From assembly GCA_017475805.1 (NCBI GenBank), contig JAFVEW010000022.1, positions 1 to 7,688 on the forward strand: a stretch of DNA of 7,688 bases, read 5' to 3'. Numbering within the stretch: position 1 is the first letter of the stretch; every line of letters begins with the position of its first letter. The notes beneath the pieces were generated by a model, which was not told the origin of the DNA, searched no databases, and saw only the letters and a list, made by a program, of their open reading frames with translations. Positions 1 to 5,669 of the stretch are shown one piece after another. The stretch is from Synergistaceae bacterium (GTDB lineage: Bacteria; Synergistota; Synergistia; Synergistales; Aminobacteriaceae). The translations under genes were made by a program, and so were the position numbers.

Positions 1-1591
1 TGTTCGTGATTTTTCCCGTTTTCGTGTTCGGTGTTCCGACTACACGCAACATTGAAGTCGCTTTTAATCTTGACTCGTCAACGCCCAAATCCCAGAACAA
101 ACTGAATAATTTATCCTGCATATCGTCAAATTTTTTATTAAATCTCGGATACATTATTTTAGGATTATCGCGTTCTCCGCAATTTTTCATAGCGTTCTTC
201 CATAACCAGCGCAATTCGAGTGTTTCACAGTTATCGCCTGTATCAACAATTACGGGCTTCGGAAGATTGAACTTTTCACAACGGGCGTAAATTAATTCTT
301 TTGCTTGTTCAATCATCGGAATATAACCGAGTTCAGACTTCTTGAAATTTAAGTGCAGGAAATTCAGCTGAATCGCTTCGATCCATTTTTCACGATTCGG
401 AAGCTGTCGCCTTATTTCTTCGTAACGTTCTCCATTTTCACGAGTCCGTTGAACTTTCTTTTCTTTCAACTTATAAAAGCCCCATTTATATTCAGCCGCA
501 GTCGCCCAAAAATCGCAAATGCCTATATCTGAACGGCGCACGAATTTTTCAATATTGGCGACAGAATAACTGTCGTAATAAAATTGCCTGTCCGTTCTGG
601 CCTTTTTCTCGATATTTTTTCGCTGAACGTAAATAAAAGTCTCTCCTTCACGAGGTTTATGGTGCGTTCTTAATGACGCTTCCACGTTTCTAATTAAATC
701 TTCGTCAAGTGTCTTAGCTTCGACTGAGGGTAAAATTTCAGCATTTTGAGTTTTTTTCTTAGACCTTGACGATGTTTTTTTAGTCAGATAACCGCCTGCT
801 TCTTCTTTGAGCTTGCGGTATTCTAAAATACTATATTTAGGCAAGTCCATGTTGAAGACGATTTCGCCGACGACATAATGACGTTCAGAACTAAAAATTA
901 TCTGCGTCTCGAATTTCGGATTAAATAAATCTACGCCATTCGTCTGACTATTTAAGAATCCTGGCACTCTCAACATAGCAGTAACATTGCCGTGAGCGTC
1001 AACAAATTTTTTCTTCGGGCTGTTGTTATCTTCAAGATAAAATTTCTCGTCTAAAAGATAGAAAAATTTTTCAGCCAAAAATCCCTGAACTTTTTTCCAT
1101 AATCTAATCGCTCCCCAACCGTTCAACGGTTCTTTGAGAATCCATTTCAAGCAATATTCATTTCCGTCGTAAATAATTAAGCTCGGTGTCTGAATTTTAT
1201 AATCCTCACAATATTTAAGAATTATATTTTTACCTTCTATCCTTGATGAAGGATTAAATTTTTCAGTTTTAGGCAAGCGCACGTAAAAAACTTTTATCGA
1301 GGCTACGGAATCTTCATTTAGATATTCCTCCTGAAATTCTGAGATTGAAACAAAACAATCTTCATAATTATTTTTATAAATGCGCTCTAATGCTTCGTTT
1401 AATTCGTTTCCTAATTTTCTCCAAAGAATTTTTTTGCGTCCTGAAGAAACGAAGCCTACACAAACTTTTGTGTCGCTTGGGAGGTTCTCAGACTGATAAT
1501 AAGCAAGAGCATCTATCTCACGCTGTTTTTTTGCTTCATCGCTTGTAATTTTTTTGTTTTCGTTGTTGCTGTTACTGTAATCTTTTATCAT
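1..1591 (-). CDS. Replication/primase-like protein with two degenerate AEP-type domains (3' end outside window)
   Basis: This frame is open for 530 codons from an ATG at 1591-1589 to the left edge. The start is supported by an AGGAGGT ribosome binding site nine bases upstream and an in-frame TAA just before that site. Two successive regions resemble the AEP primase (RepB-primase-like) domain of Firmicutes plasmid and element replication proteins. Region 1, about residues 80-218, has CFVSISEF, then TPSLIIYDGNEYCLKW (135-150), then MLRVPGFLNSQTNG (206-219). Region 2, about residues 330-527, has FLHLNF (411-416), KPVIVDTG (445-452), a WDLGVD stretch and MLRVVGTPNTKTGK (514-527). A Lys/Ser-rich linker near 275-290 separates them. 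The usual metal-binding DxD is replaced by RLP (105-107) and HLN (413-415), and the usual SGxGxHLxW His is Cys147 in region 1. I infer a DNA-binding or replication-initiation role rather than active primer synthesis. Family assignment is from memory of motifs; any C-terminal domain is unseen. Confidence 0.75.
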   Translation of the reverse strand, partial: MIKDYSNSNNENKKITSDEAKKQREIDALAYYQSENLPSDTKVCVGFVSSGRKKILWRKLGNELNEALERIYKNNYEDCFVSISEFQEEYLNEDSVASIKVFYVRLPKTEKFNPSSRIEGKNIILKYCEDYKIQTPSLIIYDGNEYCLKWILKEPLNGWGAIRLWKKVQGFLAEKFFYLLDEKFYLEDNNSPKKKFVDAHGNVTAMLRVPGFLNSQTNGVDLFNPKFETQIIFSSERHYVVGEIVFNMDLPKYSILEYRKLKEEAGGYLTKKTSSRSKKKTQNAEILPSVEAKTLDEDLIRNVEASLRTHHKPREGETFIYVQRKNIEKKARTDRQFYYDSYSVANIEKFVRRSDIGICDFWATAAEYKWGFYKLKEKKVQRTRENGERYEEIRRQLPNREKWIEAIQLNFLHLNFKKSELGYIPMIEQAKELIYARCEKFNLPKPVIVDTGDNCETLELRWLWKNAMKNCGERDNPKIMYPRFNKKFDDMQDKLFSLFWDLGVDESRLKATSMLRVVGTPNTKTGKITN

Positions 1592-1600
1592 TCTGAGTTC

Positions 1601-1609
1601 ACCTCCTTA
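1601..1609 (-). promoter_or_regulatory. Strong ribosome binding site of the replication-like gene
   Basis: The minus strand reads TAAGGAGGT, a near-perfect Shine-Dalgarno sequence, followed by nine bases and the ATG at 1591. It decides the start of the large open frame that leaves the window on the left. Confidence 0.85.
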
Positions 1610-1638
1610 GTTATCCTAAATTTATTTTTTTATTTCAC

Positions 1639-1710
1639 TTTCTCGGATTAGCTTTTTGTGGTAAACTATTTTCCGAGAAAATAGGTTTCCACTTTACTAA
1701 ACGGGTTTAG
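1639..1710 (-). promoter_or_regulatory. Structured leader with overlapping dyads upstream of the replication-like gene
   Basis: Three inverted repeats lie in 72 bases. (a) Arms 1658-1673 and 1677-1692 pair at 14 of 16 positions around a CGA loop (TCG on the minus strand). (b) TTTCTCGGA at 1639-1647 is the exact reverse complement of TCCGAGAAA at 1672-1680, which covers the loop and part of both arms of hairpin (a), so (a) and (b) cannot form together. (c) CTAAAC-GG-GTTTAG at 1697-1710 is a perfect six-base dyad and looks more like a protein operator. The block lies 48 bases or more before the gene's start. I infer expression or copy-number control by alternative RNA structures, an antisense RNA or the nearby XRE protein. 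I found no convincing -35/-10 pair for this gene. Confidence 0.5.
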
Positions 1711-1721
1711 ATGGAACTTAT

Positions 1722-1759
1722 AAAAAATTTGTACCTCCGGTTGCCCCACAACTGGAGGT
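1722..1759 (-). terminator. Terminator-like hairpin after the XRE gene
   Basis: On the minus strand an 11-base-pair stem (ACCTCCAGTTG with CAACCGGAGGT, one G-U pair) closes a five-base TGGGG loop. It is followed by ACAAA and then six T. It begins 16 bases after the XRE stop codon. This is the form of a Rho-independent terminator, although the T run starts five bases after the stem. If it works, the downstream replication-like gene needs its own promoter or conditional read-through. Confidence 0.5.
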
Positions 1760-1775
1760 CGTGTACTTTTAAGAA

Positions 1776-2006
1776 CTATCTTTTTTTGCTTATAATCTCA
1801 TCATCTTCGTCGCCTGGAAACATCAGCTCACGCAAGCTAATGCCAAAAAAATTCGCAAGTGATATACAATGTATCCTACTTGGCACAATCTTCCCACGTT
1901 CCCACTTGCAGATAGTGTCATAACGTACTCCGACTGCTTCTCCCAAATCATGTTGAGAAAGCCCTTTCGTAGTACGTAAAGTCTTGATTTTATCTTTCAT
2001 GGACAC
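1776..2006 (-). CDS. XRE-family helix-turn-helix transcriptional regulator
   Basis: This 76-residue protein is almost entirely one Cro/CI-type helix-turn-helix domain. Residues 7-16 (IKTLRTTKGL) form helix 1, SQHDLGEAVG (17-26) is the scaffold helix, and RYDTICKWERG (28-38) carries the recognition helix and the typical WERG turn. ISLANFFGISLREL (48-61) is the usual last helix, and an acidic tail GDEDDE follows. Such proteins bind short palindromes as dimers and commonly repress element or phage genes. I chose the GTG at 2006 because AAGGAAG lies nine bases upstream of it; the ATG two codons later would be 15 bases away. The gene has its own promoter and is followed by a terminator-like hairpin, so it is probably transcribed alone. 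The dyads in the downstream leader are candidate targets (inferred). There is no dimerisation or protease domain. Confidence 0.9.
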   Translation of the reverse strand: MSMKDKIKTLRTTKGLSQHDLGEAVGVRYDTICKWERGKIVPSRIHCISLANFFGISLRELMFPGDEDDEIISKKR

Positions 2007-2040
2007 AATTAATCACTTCCTTGATATTACGTTTTCTTTT

Positions 2041-2070
2041 ATTATATCACTTTTTGGATTTCATAGCCAA
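2041..2070 (-). promoter_or_regulatory. Sigma-70-type promoter of the XRE regulator
   Basis: The minus strand carries a perfect -10 TATAAT at 2046-2041, extended by TGA (TGnTATAAT, 2049-2041). A partial -35 TTGGCT lies at 2070-2065, with an 18-base spacer. Transcription would start near 2034 and leave a leader of about 28 bases before the GTG start, with room for the AAGGAAG site. Confidence 0.7.
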
Positions 2071-2081
2071 TTAATGTAAAA

Positions 2082-2104
2082 GTTATTATGCTTATTCTAA
2101 TAAC
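2082..2104. repeat. Seven-base inverted repeat upstream of the XRE promoter
   Basis: GTTATTA (2082-2088) and TAATAAC (2098-2104) are exact reverse complements nine bases apart. They start 12 bases upstream of the -35 element of the XRE promoter. The sequence is AT-rich, so chance is possible. It could be an operator or a weak end signal for the acetyltransferase transcript, but it has no T run. Nothing else was recognised in 2105-2184. Confidence 0.3.
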
Positions 2105-2184
2105 ATTACTTTTCTCCAAAGCGTTAATTTTCGAGCATTCAAATAGATAGCTAAGGGACATTAACTCCTTTATCTTGAATTTAA

Positions 2185-2763
2185 TTAAAAAAATCTCATA
2201 TACTGCAAATATTTCTGATTATCTTCTTCGGAAAAACGCTCACCGAACATCTGAAAATTTTCGCTTACGTAAAAATTCTTTAACTTCTCTATATCTTCGC
2301 AATCGAGATAAATTATTCCTCCTCCTATCTGACGTTGAATATTCACTAAAATATCGTTCGCAATGTCCATTAACTGTTTGCCCGTGATTCGCTTGCCGTC
2401 ATCAACAGCATAATTCTTACCGAACTGAGCGATTAAAAATGCCGATGCCATATAATCTCCCGTTGCCTTGTCAAGCCGTGCAAATCTTTCAAGTTTTTTA
2501 CGTGATGTATTGCTTAATCTTAAATTTGAAATTAAAACCGCCTTATGAGTCAATGCGAAATAGCCAAGAATTTGGCCGTCATCTGAATCGATTACGATGT
2601 ACGTTATTGATAATTTTCTACGGGCAAAATCTATTGCCTTGTTCTTTATGAAATTTTCTATCGCAGGGTTAACCCTGCATGAGAACAATAATAAATCTTC
2701 CGTTATTTTTGCTTCTCCGTTATTTTGAAGCTCATCAAGTATATTTATTGCCTGAACGTTCAT
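2185..2763 (-). CDS. GNAT-fold acetyltransferase, probable toxin of a toxin-antitoxin-type pair
   Basis: The 192-residue protein looks like a GNAT acetyltransferase of the kind found on mobile elements. An N-terminal helix and FSCRVNPAIENFIKNKAIDF (28-47) lead into TYIVIDSDDGQILGYFALTH (54-73), which fits the beta2-beta3-beta4 core. MASAFLIAQFGKN (105-117) stands where the acetyl-CoA binding loop should be; its AQFGKN is a poor fit to the classical R/QxxGxG/A. IIYLDCEDIEKLKNFYVSENF (150-170) fits the conserved end of the fold, with Tyr165 a possible acid. Toxin-type relatives (TacT, AtaT, KacT) acetylate the amino group of aminoacyl-tRNA and block translation; that target is inferred here. 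The ATG overlaps the stop of the upstream small gene (ATGA), so translation is likely coupled. An AGAGG about nine bases upstream may help initiation. Housekeeping acetyltransferase is the alternative. Confidence 0.75.
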   Translation of the reverse strand: MNVQAINILDELQNNGEAKITEDLLLFSCRVNPAIENFIKNKAIDFARRKLSITYIVIDSDDGQILGYFALTHKAVLISNLRLSNTSRKKLERFARLDKATGDYMASAFLIAQFGKNYAVDDGKRITGKQLMDIANDILVNIQRQIGGGIIYLDCEDIEKLKNFYVSENFQMFGERFSEEDNQKYLQYMRFF

Positions 2764-2960
2764 TGTTTAGAGCCTCTATTTCTCCTGCGAAGTTCCGATA
2801 ACCTGCGAATCTCGTTCGGATCAGTGGTTACTTGATAAGTAGGCGCACCAGCTGGCTTTTTATAAGGATTGGCCTCTGAAGCCTCCGCAGCGCGAATAAA
2901 AGCCTCTATTTGCTCAGGTTCTCTTAAAATCACGTTATGAAAAATGCTTGACGTTGCCAT
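2760..2960 (-). CDS. Small partner of the acetyltransferase, candidate antitoxin (66 residues)
   Basis: The first in-frame start is a GTG at 2969, but it overlaps the AGGAG ribosome binding site (2973-2969). The ATG at 2960 lies eight bases after that site, so I take it as the start, giving 66 residues. The protein is hydrophilic. An N-terminal segment with IFHNVILREPEQIEAFIRAAE is likely strand plus helix; a Pro-rich middle (NPYKKPAGAPTYQV) follows, then TDPNEIRRLSELRRRNRG with a strongly basic end. I recall similar short proteins before GNAT genes in Firmicutes, but cannot name a domain, and it does not look like the ribbon-helix-helix DUF1778 antitoxins of TacT or AtaT. Its place directly before the acetyltransferase, with a four-base overlap, suggests neutralisation and autoregulation (inferred). 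The basic tail could contact DNA or RNA. Confidence 0.7.
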   Translation of the reverse strand: MATSSIFHNVILREPEQIEAFIRAAEASEANPYKKPAGAPTYQVTTDPNEIRRLSELRRRNRGSKQ

Positions 2961-2979
2961 AATTATCACTCCTAAATTT

Positions 2980-3000
2980 TATAATTTCAGAAAAATTATA
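2980..3000. promoter_or_regulatory. AT-rich inverted repeat and possible -10 before the acetyltransferase pair
   Basis: TATAATTT (2980-2987) and AAATTATA (2993-3000) are perfect reverse complements separated by CAGAA. On the minus strand the upstream arm contains TATAAT (3000-2995), which could be a -10, although no good -35 was found at a normal distance. The dyad fills most of the 47-base gap between traG and the small gene, so it is a candidate autoregulatory operator for the pair. Confidence 0.4.
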
Positions 3001-3007
3001 CATGAAT

Positions 3008-4909
3008 TTATGCTGCCGCTTTTTCAATAACATCGCTTTTCTCAGGTGCGTCAATTTTTGAGCGTTCCGAAAAAACTTTATCGAGAAAATATAAAATTTG
3101 TTTGCCGTAAATCGGAGGGAAACCTGCCGAAAAAATCAGCATATCGCCCGGCTCTACGATATTTTGATTAACATCTTTGACAGGTCCGGGAAGTCTCATA
3201 ATCTCGTCCGGCGTTAAAACGGCTCTTTGAACTTCCTGCTGAGATTTTGTTACGCTCTTTTTCGCAAAAAATCCCGTTCCGCCTTGAAATGAAATGCTTT
3301 CCTGCTCTTTAATGACAGTCGTAACTCCGAGTCTGTCAGATAAATATTTTGCCGTATCGACTTTATTAGGGGCGTAGGCTATCGTTACATGGCAATTTGA
3401 AGTTATCGATTCGTCTTTGCCGTAAGCCGCGTCAAGTTGTGCTTTATCCTGACAAATTAAATATGCTTTGATGTTCCAGCCTCCGAAATAAGCGATTGCC
3501 TGCTCAAAAATTCCTAATTTTCCAAGCGCAGGAAATTCCTCAAGCAATAATAAAAGCCTGTGTTTATAAGGTGCTTTCATCTGTCCGCCCTTAAATTCCA
3601 TTTCGGGCATTAAAATAAAAATTAATTGCGAAATAAAAAGTCGAACTAACGGCTTTAACCGCTGAATATTTGTCGGATTCAAAACAAGATAAAGCGAGAC
3701 GGGCGAATCGTTGTCCATAATGTCTTGAATCCTAAAATCACTTTCTGCCGTGTTTCTTGCTACAACTGGGTCTGTGTAAAGTCCTAATTTTGCTACGGCT
3801 GTCGATAAAACTGACGAGGCTTCTTCTTCAGCGCGGTTTAACATTTCGTTCGCAACTTGTTCGACTACGGGATGACAGGGACTTTCACGAACTTTTCCTG
3901 TAGGGTCGTAAAAAACATCGCCGTCGCGTTTATGTTCGTATTGTTTCCATGAATTAGCCATGTCCTCATAGCCGTTGCCCGTGAGTTCGTGCAAAACTTC
4001 TGATAAATTCCCTGTCCGTCCCTCGTTACGTGCCTTGTAAACAACGTGAGTTATTGTCCCGATTAATAAAGACCGCGCCGTCTGTTCCCAATGCCCCTCA
4101 ACACCTTTACCGTCAGGGTCAACTAAAAGCGTGGCAACATTCATAACATCGCCTGTTTCGTAAACTGTTCCGATTCTAATTTCTGCAAGCGGATTATAAC
4201 GTGCGCTTCTGCCCTCGATTGCGTCAGTTGGGTCCCAGCGTAAAACTTTATGGCCGTTCTGATGTCTCCAGCCTGAAGTCAAAGCCCAATTTTCCGACTT
4301 AATATCGAGAATTACGACAGAATGTTCCCATGATAAAAGCGTTGGGATAACCAAGCCTACGCCCTTTCCTGACCGCGTCGGAGCAAAGGCTATGACGTGT
4401 TCTTTTCCATTATGACGGAGATAATATTGCTGTTTGTCTTTAGGATTTATCCAGCCTCCAACATAAACTCCCGCGCCCTTTTTATTTTTAGGCGGCAATA
4501 ATCCAGCTTCACGAATTTCATCAAGTTCGGCGTATTGAGCAGAGCCGTATAAATTCGCCGCGTCCTGCATTGAGTTTTGCTTTCTGATATTCACGCTGAT
4601 TAGCGCAACTCCGATAAAAGCAAGGCCGCCCATAACGATTAAGCTGTCCGTAAAATCTTTCATATCGGCATTACTTTTTTTCCAAAGTTTCAGCCATTCT
4701 AAAATTTCAAACGGCGAATAAATTTTTATTCCTGCGTAACTGAATAATTCGTTGGGAAGCCTATTTTTCCCGATGTCCCATGCAAAAAACTGTGTTCCGG
4801 CTATGAAAGAACTTAAAATCAAAATAAATCCGATAATCGCAAGCGCGTTTGAGCCTTTGCGTTTTGACGGTCTGCGAAATGAATAATTGCCTTTGATTGT
4901 AGTTTTCAT
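3008..4909 (-). CDS. traG: TraG/VirD4-type type IV coupling protein
   Basis: This is a complete 633-residue coupling ATPase, normal length for the RP4 TraG/VirD4 family. It would bring the processed DNA strand to the type IV secretion channel at the inner membrane. Two membrane segments (about 21-44 and 86-106) frame a short external loop. The family block GSAQYAELDEIREAGLL (122-138) and GVYVGG (147-152) precede the Walker A loop APTRSGKGVG (176-185, Lys182). LDIKSENWALTSGW (201-214), RYNPLAEIRIGT (237-248) and LLVDPDGKG (261-269) are typical. The Walker B region RLLLLLEEFPALG (451-463) has Glu457 where Asp is usual. ICQDKAQLDAAYGKDESITSNC (485-506) matches the conserved C-terminal motor motifs. 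The start lies one base after the stop of the upstream gene; GGAGG inside that gene's end, 12 bases before ATG, is the likely ribosome site, implying coupled translation. Confidence 0.95.
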   Translation of the reverse strand: MKTTIKGNYSFRRPSKRKGSNALAIIGFILILSSFIAGTQFFAWDIGKNRLPNELFSYAGIKIYSPFEILEWLKLWKKSNADMKDFTDSLIVMGGLAFIGVALISVNIRKQNSMQDAANLYGSAQYAELDEIREAGLLPPKNKKGAGVYVGGWINPKDKQQYYLRHNGKEHVIAFAPTRSGKGVGLVIPTLLSWEHSVVILDIKSENWALTSGWRHQNGHKVLRWDPTDAIEGRSARYNPLAEIRIGTVYETGDVMNVATLLVDPDGKGVEGHWEQTARSLLIGTITHVVYKARNEGRTGNLSEVLHELTGNGYEDMANSWKQYEHKRDGDVFYDPTGKVRESPCHPVVEQVANEMLNRAEEEASSVLSTAVAKLGLYTDPVVARNTAESDFRIQDIMDNDSPVSLYLVLNPTNIQRLKPLVRLFISQLIFILMPEMEFKGGQMKAPYKHRLLLLLEEFPALGKLGIFEQAIAYFGGWNIKAYLICQDKAQLDAAYGKDESITSNCHVTIAYAPNKVDTAKYLSDRLGVTTVIKEQESISFQGGTGFFAKKSVTKSQQEVQRAVLTPDEIMRLPGPVKDVNQNIVEPGDMLIFSAGFPPIYGKQILYFLDKVFSERSKIDAPEKSDVIEKAAA

Positions 4910-4910
4910 C

Positions 4911-5651
4911 TTATTTTATGGCCTCCTGCTGACTTCGTGCGCGGCTTTTATGTTTTTTGAGTTCAAGAGATTTCACGGCTTGGGCTTTTTCCTGACCTAA
5001 CGGCCATTTCAAATCTAATTTTTCGCCGATTTGTCCGATAGCCGGAGCTTTTAATTCAAGACGTTTCAACTCATAAATAAAGAGACTTCGACCTTTGATG
5101 AGCGTTAAAGTTTCTTTCGTCCTCGAAATTATTTCTGCGCCTTTAAGATTCGGAAATTGTCCCGGAAGAACGATTTTATTTTTCGTAATATCCTTTTCCG
5201 ATAATCCGGCCTGCTTCAATTTTTCGAGCGAATTTTTATTTTCTCGAATGTTTTTCTTGATTTGTTCAAGAATGTCGAGAGTGTCGTTCTGCTGAGCTGA
5301 CGTTTCATAGCCACGAAACGAAGAATTATCAGGCGAACGCGGATTTTTTAACAACGAAACTGCCGATTCAATTTCGTTTTCTTCGGCTCTGCTGATTTCA
5401 GCAACTTTTTCATTTGAAACTGTTTTGAGATTTTCTAAGCAGTTATCATAGACTTTCAAGAGTTCCCTTAATTCTTTCCATGAAAGTCCGTTTTTGCCCA
5501 TGCTTTTTATTAAATTGCCCCAGTCTTCCTGATATTTTGAAATTTCTTCGGGAGTCCATAACCGATTTTCTTTTGACTGAGATTTTAATTTCTCGAAAAT
5601 TTTTCTGTGTTCTCCGTGAATAAAATTAAATTTTTTATTGCTGTCTGCCAT
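4911..5651 (-). CDS. Unknown transfer-operon protein with C-terminal KfrB-like domain
   Basis: I do not recognise this 246-residue protein as a whole. It is soluble and highly charged, with no signal peptide or membrane segment. The N-terminal 90 residues are helical, with repeated Trp (W32, W44, W58). Residues 95-122 look disordered (NPRSPDNSSF). A likely coiled coil follows at 123-150 (DILEQIKKNIRENKNSLEKL). Residues 169-218 resemble the C-terminal module of the helicase encoded just upstream: both have LIKGRSLFIYELKRLE-like and GEKLDLKW-like stretches, and the pattern recalls the KfrB domain of plasmid proteins. A basic tail with KKHKSRARSQQ ends it. The ATG is preceded by AAGGAG with eight bases of spacing. 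It lies 18 bases after the helicase gene and one base before traG, so it probably works with both, perhaps as a DNA-bound adaptor (inferred). Confidence 0.85.
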   Translation of the reverse strand: MADSNKKFNFIHGEHRKIFEKLKSQSKENRLWTPEEISKYQEDWGNLIKSMGKNGLSWKELRELLKVYDNCLENLKTVSNEKVAEISRAEENEIESAVSLLKNPRSPDNSSFRGYETSAQQNDTLDILEQIKKNIRENKNSLEKLKQAGLSEKDITKNKIVLPGQFPNLKGAEIISRTKETLTLIKGRSLFIYELKRLELKAPAIGQIGEKLDLKWPLGQEKAQAVKSLELKKHKSRARSQQEAIK

Positions 5652-5669
5652 TTTTTTCGCTCCTTAAAA

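Noticed and set aside
6..290. 94-residue ORF on the plus strand
   Set aside because: It lies entirely opposite the long replication-like frame, has no ribosome binding site, and its translation has no family resemblance.
1345..1923. Short plus-strand ORFs at 1345-1548 and 1711-1923
   Set aside because: The first is antisense to the replication-like gene and the second to the XRE gene. Both are shadows of well-supported minus-strand frames.
2042..2161. Possible 39-residue ORF on the minus strand, with AAGGAG before its ATG
   Set aside because: The ribosome site is only about three bases from the ATG, the peptide has no recognisable features, and its stop codon lies inside the -10 of the XRE promoter. 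Chance is more likely.
2175..2651. Plus-strand ORFs of 70 residues opposite the acetyltransferase
   Set aside because: They are antisense shadows with no ribosome binding sites; the minus-strand frame has clear GNAT features.
2958..2969. GTG at 2969 as start of the small partner gene
   Set aside because: It overlaps the AGGAG site itself; the ATG at 2960 has normal eight-base spacing.
5095..5295. Plus-strand ORF of 66 residues, hydrophobic and Phe-rich
   Set aside because: It is the complement of a Lys/Glu-rich coiled-coil region in the 246-residue protein, which naturally yields Phe, Leu and Ser on the other strand.
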